DNA of 64,000 nucleotides from Rostrohypoxylon terebratum (Eukaryota > Ascomycota > Sordariomycetes > Xylariales > Hypoxylaceae): assembly GCA_022497145.1 (NCBI GenBank), contig MU385865.1, forward strand, positions 248,001 to 312,000, written 5' to 3'. This document shows positions 1-10,396 of this stretch, piece after piece. Below the pieces are notes generated by a model that saw only the letters and a program-made list of their open reading frames with translations, searched no databases and was not told the DNA's origin. Numbering within the stretch: position 1 is the first letter of the stretch; every line of letters begins with the position of its first letter. The translations under genes were made by a program, and so were the position numbers.

Positions 1-62
1 CCTGGTCCGTTCTTTTGATATTCCCACAAAATCACGCCTATTCGAGGCTATTCTTCTCGAAA

Positions 63-70
63 GCACGTGA
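63..70. promoter_or_regulatory. E-box (GCACGTGA / TCACGTGC)
   Basis: The octamer contains the CACGTG palindrome at 64-69 and, read on the minus strand, TCACGTG. That is the core bound by Cbf1-type bHLH proteins in yeasts. It lies about 0.86 kb upstream of a gene that itself encodes a Cbf1-like protein, so autoregulation is conceivable. Single hexamers occur by chance, so this is a weak call. Confidence 0.25.
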
Positions 71-792
71 AGTCACTTGACGCCCGTCGCCTGGGAACAG
101 ATCTAAGCACCCTTTTTTTCCTGCTTGCCACTTGTGGTGCTCCAGCCAGAGGCCACAGCCAGCAGCCAGCATCGCATTGCACGAGACCTTGCACATGATC
201 TCCCGTAAGTAGCCTCTTCCATTTCCCCGTCTGTGTCCTTGAGGAAGAACGACATCGCCGCCATCGTCATTCAATATTCAAAATGCCTCTGCACGCACAA
301 TCACCTATATCAAAACAGTAATGCGAAAATTTTCGCATCAAGCTCTCCTTTCCCTCCTATTGCTCAATCGACAACCAACCATCAACACTCTGCTCAGACG
401 CGAAGACTGGAAATACACTGGCACTGCATCGCGTGTAGATCCCGTCTGAGTAACGCGAGATTCATCTCATATCTCATCCCTAATCCGTCCTCGTTCACCT
501 ACACCCCATGCTTTTCAAGGAAAAGCTTTGGTTTTTTTTTTCTCAGAAACGTTGTCGCGTCGGATCATCGCATTCTCTTCATCATGACCCTCGTCACTCA
601 TGATCCACGTCAGATCAATCTTCCCATAGATTCCCTATGACACACTATTTACTCATATGCTGAACTATTTCTATAACTAAACCTGTGTCTCTCCCTGGTG
701 GAAACTTTGCAAATATCTAATTAATCTAATGTATGGGTAAACATACATGATGGCAGCGATGTGTTTTAGTTTGGTTGCCTAAAGCTTGTGAA

Positions 793-930
793 ATGACGCA
801 TATTAACATCGGCAGATTCATCGCGATAGGGTTCAAATCCATCGCGCACCTTACGCGTGCGTATCGCATAGGTGCTGGGCCTGCAGTAGGTGCCGTTTAT
901 CGATCACAAGCACTTCTCCTAGCTAAGTGA
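793..930 (+). promoter_or_regulatory. possible upstream ORF of the CBF1-like gene
   Basis: An ATG at 793 opens a 45-codon frame that runs without interruption to a TGA at 928-930, two bases before the main ATG at 933. This spacing would suit termination-reinitiation control. The caveat is that a branch-like TATTAAC at about 801 followed by CGGCAG at 810-815 could be an intron end, in which case the upstream ATG would be spliced out. Confidence 0.35.
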
Positions 931-932
931 GG

Positions 933-1973
933 ATGGAGTCCAACGGTTACTCTCACACAGAGTTCGAGCCTCTGACCCACATCAATCGCGAGCACCTAGC
1001 CGCCATGGCTGACGCTGCTGTTGCGGATCAGAACGACTTCAATACGACCTCTCCTTCTAGCCCCGGCCAGAAGCGAAAACGCAGTGCGCCTGAGTCGTCA
1101 CCTGATGCGCGACGTTCTAAGCGCGTCGTCCCGACGGGACCTCTTTCGAGTGCTCCTGATGCTGCGTATGTCGAGAGTGCTGTTGAAGCTGCCCAGGCAG
1201 CCGCCCAGGCGGCGACCAACGCCGATTTTTCCGCCCTCCAGCAAGCCACGGCCGATCATCACGATGTCTCTGACCATGCTAATGCGTCAAGCACCGCCGC
1301 CGCCGCTCTTAGTACTATATACCCCACCATGCATGTACCTCAATCTACCGAGGAGACCTTTGTAGCACAGACGAGTGGGGACCCAGACCATCACCACGAC
1401 TCTTCATTTGCACACACTGATATGATCCACCCTGATGGTCTTCCCGCACCCCCTGCGGATACCCTTGGCCAGCCACCTCAGAATGGCATTCGTTCGAGCC
1501 AACCTTACACAACTACTTCTTCGTCTAACTCCAAGCCAGCCGTGGGCTCAGAAGAGTGGCACAAGATGCGTAAGGACAATCACAAAGAAGGTAAGTTGCA
1601 CATTTCAAAAATCTACTAAAATAGACATGCTAACTCGATTTGTGAAGTCGAGCGTCGTCGTCGAGAGACCATCAACGAAGGTATTAACGAGCTCGCTAAG
1701 ATTGTGCCTGGATGCGAGAAGAACAAGGGTTCAATTTTGCAACGTGCAGTGATGTTCATCACGCAGTTGAAAGAGAACGAGGCCCAGAATATCGAGAAGT
1801 GGACGTTGGAAAAGCTACTTACGGAACAAGCCATTCAGGAACTCAGCGCCTCGAATGATAAGCTCAAACAAGAGTGCGAACGGGCCTACCGAGAATTGGC
1901 GATATGGAAACAGGTAGCCCAGAATGCCGGACTCCAGCCTCCTCAGTCGAAGGAGGAGTCATCATCTTCATAA
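933..1973 (+). CDS. CBF1: Cbf1-like bHLH transcription factor
   Basis: This is a basic helix-loop-helix factor of the Cbf1/Cpf1 type. In yeasts the family binds TCACGTG and acts at centromeres and at methionine, sulfur or respiratory genes. Two exons, 933-1590 and 1648-1973, encode 327 residues. The 57-nt intron has GTAAGT, a TGCTAAC branch site and an AAG acceptor. The start is the ATG at 933; an in-frame GTG two codons upstream was not used. Residues 47-64 are a basic, NLS-like stretch. Residues about 90-100 are Ala/Gln-rich and the middle is His/Ser-rich and probably disordered. The intron splits the basic region (HKE | VERRRRETINEGINELA, about 217-233), then loop and helix 2 (ILQRAVMFITQLKEN) and a leucine-rich coiled-coil tail follow. 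Family assignment is firm; orthology to CBF1 rests on the C-terminal placement of the domain. Confidence 0.9.
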
Positions 1974-3284
1974 GTCCGTCTCAGCTGATGTTGGATTCGA
2001 TGCTCTTTATACTCGGTGTTTATTCCTTCTATACCCTTGGCGACTTCTTTTTTCTACTGCAGCATCGGTTCTTCATCAGAATTTGTCCCACTATTGAATG
2101 AGTGGACTTGTGCGTGCAAGTCGAACCATATCCAACAATTTTAGTTGGCTCAGAGACCGGCACCACGCATATTTGTTTCAACTGCTCCATTCAGTGGGCC
2201 AATGGCTTGTGGATATTGGGGTTCTGGGGATTTTAAGGATTGGAACCAAGTCAAGAAAGACTTTTTAAGGCACACGGGCATAGGCGTTTTGAGGGGAGGC
2301 ATGTTCACTTGACTCTACATCTAGTCGAAGAGACTCGAGGATAGTATCCCAGAATACAAGCCTTGGGCAAAACGTCAAATATATATGTCCTATCCCGGAA
2401 TTGTGACCGCAGACGTCTCTTGGCAAGTTATACCACGCGTCGATATGTTGCATTGTGCATATGCAGGCTTCCCAGTTCATATAAATGGCGGAGGGGAGCA
2501 CCGTTTGATAGATATGAAATGATAAAAAAAAGCATCAAGAAGTCTCATATGAGCTGTTCAAAAAGAGAGACCATTGCCATTTTTCATTTGTTAACTGCGA
2601 TAGGTGTTCGCTTTTGGAATTATATGGTTCTTGAGAGTTCTGACCGAATAATTTTGAGGCGTATTTGAGGCCCATATGAGGCCCATATGTTACCCAGAAT
2701 GCTGTCAACCCACGAGTCTGCAAGTCTGGTCCGCCAAGAGGCTGGGGGGTCAGAATCTGGAAGCATGCAGCTTAACCCACCAAGGCCCAGCGAGGGAGGG
2801 AGAAAAGTCGAATCAGCCAAAAGCTTCCAGCCACGGTTTGAGTGATTGGTGCCAGATGTGCAATGCGATGCGGGATAGCTGCAGAGACTACAGAAGGTAT
2901 GTATGTAAGTGGGCGGAAGATTATAAATGGTCGTTAGTAGGTCTATTTATGAGCTCGGGGGACAGGTGCCGACATTGGGATGAGTGAGGCATGACAGATT
3001 CTCCGAGCGCGCCTCGGCAAGGGTAGCAAATCTGAGGCCCATTAATTGCTGCCAGCTCCCGCGCCGCTTATTACATAGTATAGTAGATCAGGCATAGAGA
3101 TCTGTTCGCGTCCAATCCTTGCTTAAGAACGCGAAAGAAAAGAAATGTGAGCTATCAGATGCCAAAGACGGAATATGGTTCTGATTCTGTGTAATCGTGA
3201 CGTTTTATGAGGCGCTTTTTTCGAGTATTATGTGTCCTACCGATTATGCTGTAGTAGTAGGTAACTACCTGGTACCTAGTCATG

Positions 3285-3311
3285 ATAATACATATAATAC
3301 ATATAATACAT
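3285..3311. repeat. tandem repeat, 3 x ATAATACAT
   Basis: Three exact head-to-tail copies of a 9-mer in AT-rich intergenic DNA. No function is suggested. Confidence 0.9.
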
Positions 3312-3491
3312 GTGGTGATGACTAGATGCTGGGTATTGTACATACCCGCACATAGTACAATGGATTGCATACACCATATGGGTTCTACCTAGGAAATGGA
3401 ATGTTCGGGTCATCAAGTAAGACGTAAGGAGCTTTGGAAGTTTCCCCTTTTTGAAAGCTTTCGGATTCGCAACCCAACATGTACATAGCTG

Positions 3492-3518
3492 GGTTCTACT
3501 GGTTCTACTGGTTCTACT
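3492..3518. repeat. tandem repeat, 3 x GGTTCTACT
   Basis: Three exact head-to-tail copies of a 9-mer in intergenic DNA. A partial fourth copy follows. Confidence 0.9.
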
Positions 3519-4404
3519 GGGTAGGCAGTCTTCCCATTTTCTACTACTTTCCAAGTTATCAACCAGGCATCGAGATTTGGCGGCTTTGGATATTTTGTAT
3601 CGGCTGAAGCCTGAAGATACCCAAATTTGATGGCCTTATTTCTGCGGGTCTACCTGATAAAAACGTCATGTTGCACCAGGGAAGTGAAGGAAGGCATGTG
3701 TAGAATTTTTTTTTTTAGCTCCGAGAAGGCTCTCGGGTTGAAGTTCCTTCCTCGGCTTTCATGATGCAGGCAACCAGAAAAATGTCTACATGTAGTAATA
3801 GCACACTAGTGAGCTAAGAAGTGCCCAGTGATTTTAGGCGACCCAGACGACCCTAAAGGCCCACATGTGGCGTCCTTTTTGTGCCAAAGTTTGCGAAGTT
3901 AGGTGGGAGTTGGGGGGGCCATTAGGTGGGATACACTTCCTGTAGCTTCCTGTAGGACGAATTGGAAGCTTGGGTGCTACGATTTAGTGGTATTTGTTGT
4001 ATTTGTGGTTACCCTGGGCACAATTTAGCGGCTGTGCTATGCACAATTTTTTTTCTCATTTCATTATTCACCCACCTGTAAGTTTAACGCCGCGATTTCC
4101 CAAAGACCTAAAGGCTAAGGAGCCTAAGGAACCACTTTCTTTGACTTGCCCTCCTCTTTTCTTCTCACTCTTACTTTAATTCCGTCTCTCCCAACTTTTC
4201 AACTCCCACAACTCCTCTCTTTTTTCCCTTTTTTCACAACATCTAGCAATCATCGTCACAACCACCAACCAGCGTATTCGCATTAGGACGCTTTTCGCAG
4301 CTTTGCTTGTTACTAGCTAACAAGACTTCATTTTGCGGCGGTCGCTGCCATACTCTTGTTCTACTATTGAATATTTAAAAGCCGACCTTAGCAAACAACC
4401 CCCC

Positions 4405-4459
4405 CTCTACTCTACTCTACTCTACTCTACTCAACTCAACTCAACTCAACTCAACTCAA
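4405..4459. repeat. compound pentanucleotide microsatellite (CTCTA)5(CTCAA)6
   Basis: Five copies of CTCTA pass directly into six copies of CTCAA, so the unit changed by a single T-to-A substitution that then spread through half the array. It lies about 530 bp before the eIF5 start, in the likely leader or promoter. Its length probably varies between strains. Confidence 0.9.
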
Positions 4460-4617
4460 CTCCCTCCATAACCCCCCTACATCTATCATTCCCTTTTTGC
4501 GCCACGGACAAACCTCTGAAAATATCGTTCCGCGATCAAAGGTCTTGTCGTTTGCCGCTTCATACCTTGGACCAACTACACCCTCAACGTAAAAGGGTAC
4601 AGGACACACAGCTGTTT

Positions 4618-4885
4618 ATGTATCAGCACGACCAGACCGCTGTGTTTAAACACTCTCCCCCTTTAACGCTGCAGTCGTTTCGCATACCGCGAAAACCTTG
4701 TAGCCCTAATATCAGTTCTGTCGGCTGAGACCGATCCACGATTACATCGCCTAAGTTAATGCCTTCCAACGCTGGCAATTATCATCCAGTCTTCCCTATG
4801 TTCGCTAGGAACAGTCCTCTCTACTGAGATCCTGGCTTGCCCAATCCCCTCCTCCACCAGTCAACTATTACGAATGACTACCTAA
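4618..4885 (+). promoter_or_regulatory. three upstream ORFs in the TIF5 leader
   Basis: Three ATG-initiated frames precede the eIF5 start: 4618-4728 (36 codons plus stop), 4759-4827 (22 codons plus stop) and 4874-4885 (three codons plus stop). Their -3 bases are T, T and C, all weak. The eIF5 ATG at 4992 has A at -3 and G at +4. All three end before the main start. Whether all are in the mature mRNA depends on the unknown transcription start and any leader intron. Confidence 0.5.
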
Positions 4886-4991
4886 GTCTTCCCTCTCGCC
4901 CCCTATATCCAAGGAATCCGATCCCGCCGACCGATAAGATTATATCCGAGTCTCTTGCTTCGATCGCCTTATTTAATCCAATACCGCAAAA

Positions 4992-6365
4992 ATGGCGCTC
5001 GTCAACGTTCGTCGTGATGTCACCGACGCTTACTATCGTTACAAGATGGAGAAAATCCAGACCAAAATTGAAGGAAAAGGTAACGGTATCAAGACTGTCG
5101 TTGTCAACTTAAGCAGCGTCGCTGCTTCTCTTGCCCGCCCCGGATCGTACGTCATCAAGTACTTCGGATTTGAGCTTGGTGCTCAGACCAACATCGATCC
5201 TCCCGATGACCGCTGGATCATCAACGGTGCCCACGAGGCTTCCAAACTGCAGGACCACCTCGACGGTTTCATCAACAAATTTGTTCTTTGCAAGAAGTGC
5301 AAGAACCCTGAGACCGATGTCGTCATCAAGGACGGTCACATTGTCCTCGACTGCAAGGCCTGTGGCCAGCGCACCGACGTTGATCTTCGTCTGAAGCTGA
5401 GCGGTTTCATTCTGAAGAACCAGCCCAAGAAGGGCGGCAAGAAAGACAAAGCCGAACGCAAGGCTGCTCGCAAAGCCAAGCAGCAGGCTCTCCAGAACGG
5501 CAATAAAGAGAACGGTCAAGGCAGCGGTGGAGAAGGTTCCGAGAACGGTTCCAACAGAACCAGCGACAAGAACGACGACGACGACGATGCTGGTAGCGAT
5601 GACGAGTTCACTCGCAAGATCAATGCTGACGCTCAGGTCATTGACGCTCCTGCCGAGGTCAAAGATGACGACTGGGCCGTCGACATGTCCGAGAAGGCCG
5701 TCAAAGCTCGTCAGAGCCAGCTCCCGAGCGAATTCCGTCAGAAGCTTGTTCTCGGTGGCGGCGACGAAGATGATGAAGATGGAGAGGGCGGTGGTCACAC
5801 CGTCTACGACACCCTAGGTGACTGGATTCAGGCAGAAACTGCTAAGACTGGCAGCATTAACAAGGTTGATGATATTCAAATTTATGTCAAAGCTAAGGAG
5901 CTTGGAATTGAGACCAAGTACAAGACTGTCTTGGTTCTCGTCCAGACTCTGTTCGATGAGAACATCATTACTCAAATCCCCAAGCGTGCCGCGATGCTCA
6001 AACAGGTATGTTATATATCACTCTTGATCATCCGTGTTTCGCCGTTTCTATCTGTAATCCTTACTAACATTTACTAGATGATCACTTCTGAACGGCACGA
6101 GAAGGCTCTCCTTGGTGGTATTGAGCGTCTCCTAGCCTCCCAGGGCAAGGAGCACCCCGAGCTGATGAGCAGCGACAAGATTGCCAAGATCCTTCACCAG
6201 CTGTACGACAAGGACCTTGTCAGCGAGGATATGATCAAGAAGTGGGGTACCAAGGCCAGCAAGAAGTACGTCGATATCGCCACGTCAAAGAAGATTCGTC
6301 GTGCTGCTGAGCCGTTCCTCAAGTGGTTGGATGAGGCCGAGGAGGATGATTCCGATGAGGAGTAG
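4992..6365 (+). CDS. TIF5: translation initiation factor eIF5
   Basis: eIF5 is the GTPase-activating protein for eIF2 in the 43S/48S pre-initiation complex and bridges eIF2, eIF3 and eIF1 through its C-terminal W2/HEAT domain. Two exons, 4992-6005 and 6078-6365, give 433 residues. The 72-nt intron has a CTAAC branch site and TAG acceptor. The N-terminal domain shows YRYKMEK with R16 aligned to the catalytic arginine (R15 in human eIF5), then GKGNGIKT and GELGAQT-like segments. A four-cysteine zinc finger uses C100, C103, C121 and C124. A Lys-rich segment (about 140-165) and an Asn/Ser/Asp-rich linker (about 165-210) follow, and then the W2 domain. The protein ends in the acidic and aromatic box typical of eIF5 (FLKWLDEAEEDDSDEE). 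Confidence 0.97.
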
Positions 6366-7813
6366 ATGAGTGAACCCGAGATGGACGCATCGCTTACCTA
6401 TGTTTGCCGTGGTTCTATAGATCTCCTTATTGTGCTGGGTTTGATTTGACTAGTTATTGGTCTTTTTCACTTCTGCATTTTCTCCCCTCAGCTCCTTTTC
6501 CTACAGTACCATAAGTTCTGTGCTGGTGTACCACCACTTTGGTTCTGCGCGTAGAGAAAAGGTTCAAAAGAAGATAGGAAAGGACTTGTTACGGAATAAT
6601 TGTTTCTTTCCCGTATGTTACGGTTGCTTTCGGTCTGATTCGCTTAGTTAAGAGCACAAATTCCACTCCCGTAATTCCTACGAAGGCTTGCCCTATCAAT
6701 ACATTCATTCACTATATACACCATGTGAAATGTCTTGCTGGTGATCGTGATCAGTATATGTGACTTGTCTTATATGTGTAAATTCGCTACTCCTGACGCG
6801 CTGTGTCTAAGTATGTCGTGAAATCCCTTCAAGGCAGCCCATATCTGTCCTTTGATTCGCAGAGTCCGAGAACGGACTTGCTCGGGTGACACAAGGCGTC
6901 GCTTTTGCTATCATAATACCCAAGCCACCCTCGGTTCCTGAGCATCTGTGTCGATTCCTCGAATACCTAGTAGTACCTAAGACATGCAGAAAGTCTCGGT
7001 TGTTTCACAGGCGCTAACGCCGTGTGTCGTGGCAAGACATCCATCCATCGTGGTGTTCCCTAGGCCTGGTGACGTTGACATCATACACCTAACATCCCAC
7101 CGTCTAGACCTCGAGGCGAGTACAGATTGAAGCCACCCAGGTATACAGTCGCAGGCTACAATTATCAGAACAAAAGGATATAAATCCAAAGTTGACAAAA
7201 TACAGAACTAAGGCTACAAAGATCATCATACGGCCCTCCTATTAGACGGGATACATTAAAAACTTGCCAGTGCGTATTAAATATCACAATCGTAAGTAAC
7301 ATATCACAAAGACACAACACTGCGCACACAAATAAAGCGTCATGTGGGAAAAATCATCATAGTACACTTCTCATAACTAACGCGGAGGCATAAAAAGCGA
7401 AAAGCTCCCCCCTCCGCGTCTATTGTCTATCGAACGATCCCGAATCTTAAATCCCGAGTCTCGAAATCTGTTCCAGTACTACCCTGCCGAAGTACCAATC
7501 GACGAAATCAATGAAATCAAGCGTCAACCCCACGACTCACAACCCATACATTCTCAAACTCCCCTTGTCCGATGCGCCGATGCCCGAGTGGATGGGTATA
7601 TAAACGCGTTACCCGCTCTAACCCTTATCCTTATTCTCTCCAAGTATCCTCCCGAAGTAGTAGGACTGGCTAGAGTTCCTCGTGCTTAGTTAGTAGGCTT
7701 CTTTTAGTGTCGTATTTAGAAAGCTTATTTAGAAAAGCTTATTTAGAAGTGGATGATTAATTATATCGAGAAGGACGTTTGATGAGGCCTAGCATGAGGA
7801 ACTCTAGCCAATC
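6366..7813. other. intergenic region between convergent genes
   Basis: About 1.4 kb holding the 3' ends of TIF5 and of the convergent gene ending at 7814. An 88-codon frame at 7423-7689 has no recognisable domain and I do not annotate it. The 15-nt element TTTAGAAAAGCTTAT and a near copy recur around 7717-7746. Confidence 0.4.
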
Positions 7814-10396
7814 CTAAAAACCGGGCTCACTCGCGTTTCTACCACCTTCCGCATTCTCGTCATCATCCTTATCGAAGACGCCGCCGGAAGTCTGGGCCAC
7901 CTCGGCGTCTATCCAACCCTCTTTACCCTTCTTCTTGTTGGACCTGCCTTGCTTCTTCATAGAGCTGACCAGGTCCGGCCCCACGTTGTCTGGGATAGTG
8001 CCGGGAGGTCTCGAACCAGAGACATGTGAATTTGCTGGGCTAAACCAGCTGCCCGGCAAGTGTTTCGTTCGTCGGGCGTGCGTACTACCAGCGTTAGAGG
8101 AATGACTTGACCTCTTATCTTCGATAGAACCGTTCTCGATGCTAGAGATGCTAGCAGGACTCGCGGGAGCAGGACTGTCATGGCTGTTGACTTCCTTTTC
8201 CCAATCAAAATTAATGTCCCCACCCCACGGGTTGTCCGAGCTGACAGACTTATTACTACTAGGACGGTGAGAGTGGCGAGAGTGGCGAGAGTGGTGAGAG
8301 TGGTGAGAGTGGTGAGAACGGTTTTCGTTGGTGACAGGACTAGGGACGCCCCAATCTATAGCTTCGCTGCATCCCCAATCATTGTTTTTGCTGCCTTCCC
8401 AATCCTGGTTTTTTCTACTGCACCAATCTTGGTTCTTGCTGCTTCCCCGACTACGGTAATCCCATCGTTTGCTTGTGGACTTGGACTGTTCATCGTCTTT
8501 CGAAGTTTTCTGGCCGCTGTCGCTTTTCTGGCTCTTATCTTTAGGTCCGGAGTCCTTGGGTACATAGTAGGTACTAACGTTTTTGTCCGTAGGTGAGGAA
8601 GTTGGGTTTACGTTCGATCGCCCACCTTGGTCGCTGACCCCCAATGCCGGATTTGCTTTGTCCAACTGGGGCGATGGGTAGCAAGCTTTTCGAACCTCAC
8701 GCTCGTAGAGCGAGTCATCTACCTCGTTCTCGTAGTTTGGGCCTTTGCCTATCGGGATGCTACCATATCCTTGGAACCAATCCTCTGCTCGAGAGGGGTT
8801 ATGTTGTTGCGGTGGATATCCTTGTGTAGGGATAGGAGCAGGCGCAGGCTGTCCATAGGGAGAGCCTTGGAATCCGTTGTAATAGACATTATCCTGTGGG
8901 TGAGGCGTGCCAACACTGAGCCGTCGATAGGTGTCATTGTGTCGATTCTTTGGATACAACACCCCGTTCGGATTTCCGTACGCGGGGCCATGGTATACGC
9001 GCATGATACCATTTTTGTTGTCGTAGAATGCGTTTGGGTGAGGATCTTCTGAATCTTCGACAGTATGCTCAACATGCATCACCCGGGATTCGGGAGGTAA
9101 GACGAAGCGAGTTTGACGGAATTTGGGTGGCGAATTGGGGGGAGGGAGTGGCTTCGCTGCTTCAGCCTCTGCCTTAGCCTTGGCCTTGAGTTCGGCCTTG
9201 ATTCTAGCCTTTTCCTCCTTTGCTCTAGCCAGAGCCCTTTCCTTCTTCTCAATCTTGCGCTTCTCTTCCGCAGCCTTGAGTTTTGCTTCCACGTACTTGA
9301 GTTTCTCTTCTCCCGTCATGGCCTTCTTTTCAGCCGTGAATCTCTCCATCAACGCCTTCAGCTTCTCTCCGACGTTACCATCGTCTTCCTCAACGATGGC
9401 CTTCACTTCCTTGTCTAGTTCTTTTTGCCTCATCCTGTTATAGCGCATTGCAACATCAAAAGCAGCTTCGTTATCATCGGTGGTGTTTGTATGTCTGTCA
9501 GACTTCTCATATCCCTTGCTGTCCTTTCTCTGGACCTCCACTGAACCCTTGATTGCCTTCCTGCTCTGATCAGCTTCTTCATCCTGATCGTTCTTAAGAT
9601 TCTCGTCAGGCTTTTTCTTGTCGTCTTTGCCTTTCTTGCCACTCTTCTTGTCATTCTTCTTGCTGCTCTTCTTCTTTTTCTTCCTCCAGGATTCTTCTTC
9701 AGACTCAGTGTCTGTGTCTGCTCCAGACTCGGATTCGGTAGTGTCGCCCTCACTGTCGGGTTTCTCAGGCTTCTTGGCCTTTGTCTTAGGCTTGTGTTTC
9801 TTGGTACTCGACTTAGCTTTGGCGGATTCTGTCGCCTCAGCTAATCTTGCCTTGCTTTTTTCATACACATGCTTTGCATGCACAGCAGCTATGCTATCCT
9901 TGATGCCCTTGGATAAATTCTCAACTCTGTTCGATTCATTCTGTGCCTCAACACAATTGGCACAAGGGCAATCCTCGATCACCTCTGCTATCTCCTTATC
10001 GCCGCTGGGGCCTGCGAATGTGCTAGAGACTGTATCTACTTGGGGTTGAGGTTGAGGTGGTTGAGGTGGTTGAGATTTGTGTTTGGGTTTGGGTTGAGGT
10101 TTTGGCTGAGGTTTGGTTTGTACCGCAGCAGACTTAACCTCTATCTTTCCGTCGTCCTCGTTGAAATGGACGGCTTTGTTAGCGTTGGTCTGTACTCTGG
10201 TTGTCGTAGGTCGCTTAGTTGACGAACGTCCAGTTCTCGGATATGTCAGTCTTAGGGTATCTTTTTCGGCTGCATTATCCGTCTCGAGTTCTAGTTGAAA
10301 GACAGAACGGCGTTTGTCTTTAGTCGTATGTTCCTTTTTGGGTCTAGGAACCACATTCTGGCCGACCACCCATTCCATGAAAGAATGGGGCGGCAT
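7814..10396 (-). CDS. large disordered hypothetical protein
   Basis: One uninterrupted frame of 860 residues. I chose the ATG at 10396, because the frame stays open about 20 codons further but with no other ATG. I recognise no catalytic domain. In order it has: N-terminus MPPHSFMEWVVGQNV; a Lys/Pro/Gln repeat (KPQPKPQPKPKHK, about 95-120); a short Cys motif CPCANC (about 145); strongly charged Lys/Glu coiled-coil-prone segments (about 190-425); a more ordered block containing RVYHGPAYGNPNGVLYP (about 470-490); a Trp-Asp periodic stretch (about 640-690); an alternating His/Ser tract; and a Lys-rich C-terminus. The composition suggests a nuclear or scaffold protein, but this is inference. The ordered RVYHGPAYGNP block is the best handle for homology. 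Confidence 0.8.
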   Translation of the reverse strand: MPPHSFMEWVVGQNVVPRPKKEHTTKDKRRSVFQLELETDNAAEKDTLRLTYPRTGRSSTKRPTTTRVQTNANKAVHFNEDDGKIEVKSAAVQTKPQPKPQPKPKHKSQPPQPPQPQPQVDTVSSTFAGPSGDKEIAEVIEDCPCANCVEAQNESNRVENLSKGIKDSIAAVHAKHVYEKSKARLAEATESAKAKSSTKKHKPKTKAKKPEKPDSEGDTTESESGADTDTESEEESWRKKKKKSSKKNDKKSGKKGKDDKKKPDENLKNDQDEEADQSRKAIKGSVEVQRKDSKGYEKSDRHTNTTDDNEAAFDVAMRYNRMRQKELDKEVKAIVEEDDGNVGEKLKALMERFTAEKKAMTGEEKLKYVEAKLKAAEEKRKIEKKERALARAKEEKARIKAELKAKAKAEAEAAKPLPPPNSPPKFRQTRFVLPPESRVMHVEHTVEDSEDPHPNAFYDNKNGIMRVYHGPAYGNPNGVLYPKNRHNDTYRRLSVGTPHPQDNVYYNGFQGSPYGQPAPAPIPTQGYPPQQHNPSRAEDWFQGYGSIPIGKGPNYENEVDDSLYEREVRKACYPSPQLDKANPALGVSDQGGRSNVNPTSSPTDKNVSTYYVPKDSGPKDKSQKSDSGQKTSKDDEQSKSTSKRWDYRSRGSSKNQDWCSRKNQDWEGSKNNDWGCSEAIDWGVPSPVTNENRSHHSHHSHHSRHSRHSHRPSSNKSVSSDNPWGGDINFDWEKEVNSHDSPAPASPASISSIENGSIEDKRSSHSSNAGSTHARRTKHLPGSWFSPANSHVSGSRPPGTIPDNVGPDLVSSMKKQGRSNKKKGKEGWIDAEVAQTSGGVFDKDDDENAEGGRNASEPGF
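8271..8315 (-). repeat. coding minisatellite, 5 x 9 bp (His/Ser/Arg)
   Basis: Five head-to-tail copies of GAGTGGYGA lie inside the coding sequence on the opposite strand and encode the alternating HSRHSRHSH-like tract. Copies differ only at one pyrimidine, which switches His and Arg codons. Because the unit is a multiple of three, length change keeps the frame. Confidence 0.9.

Larger units (their letters stand above)
1..932. other. upstream region of the CBF1-like gene
   Basis: I find no ATG-initiated gene here. The stretch is pyrimidine-rich around 320-560, as expected for promoter or leader DNA of the gene starting at 933. A good donor-like GTAAGT lies at about 205, so a 5'-UTR intron is possible but its acceptor cannot be fixed from sequence. 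The edge of the window cuts the region, so its left part could belong to an upstream gene. Confidence 0.5.
1974..4600. other. intergenic region between CBF1-like and TIF5
   Basis: About 2.6 kb without a supportable gene. It holds short tandem repeats (3285-3311, 3492-3518) and a TAGGTA/TACCTA-rich patch at 3251-3280. From about 4000 onward the top strand becomes pyrimidine-rich, which I read as the promoter and leader of TIF5. A strong donor-like CTGTAAGTTT at about 4076-4085 could start a 5'-UTR intron. Confidence 0.5.

Noticed and set aside
5109..5798. 229-codon antisense frame across eIF5
   Set aside because: It is antisense to a well-conserved coding exon and shows only Val/Leu/Asp-rich composition expected from the complement.
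7423..7689. 88-codon frame between TIF5 and the disordered protein gene
   Set aside because: No domain, lies in the 3' flanks of convergent genes and is of a length expected by chance.
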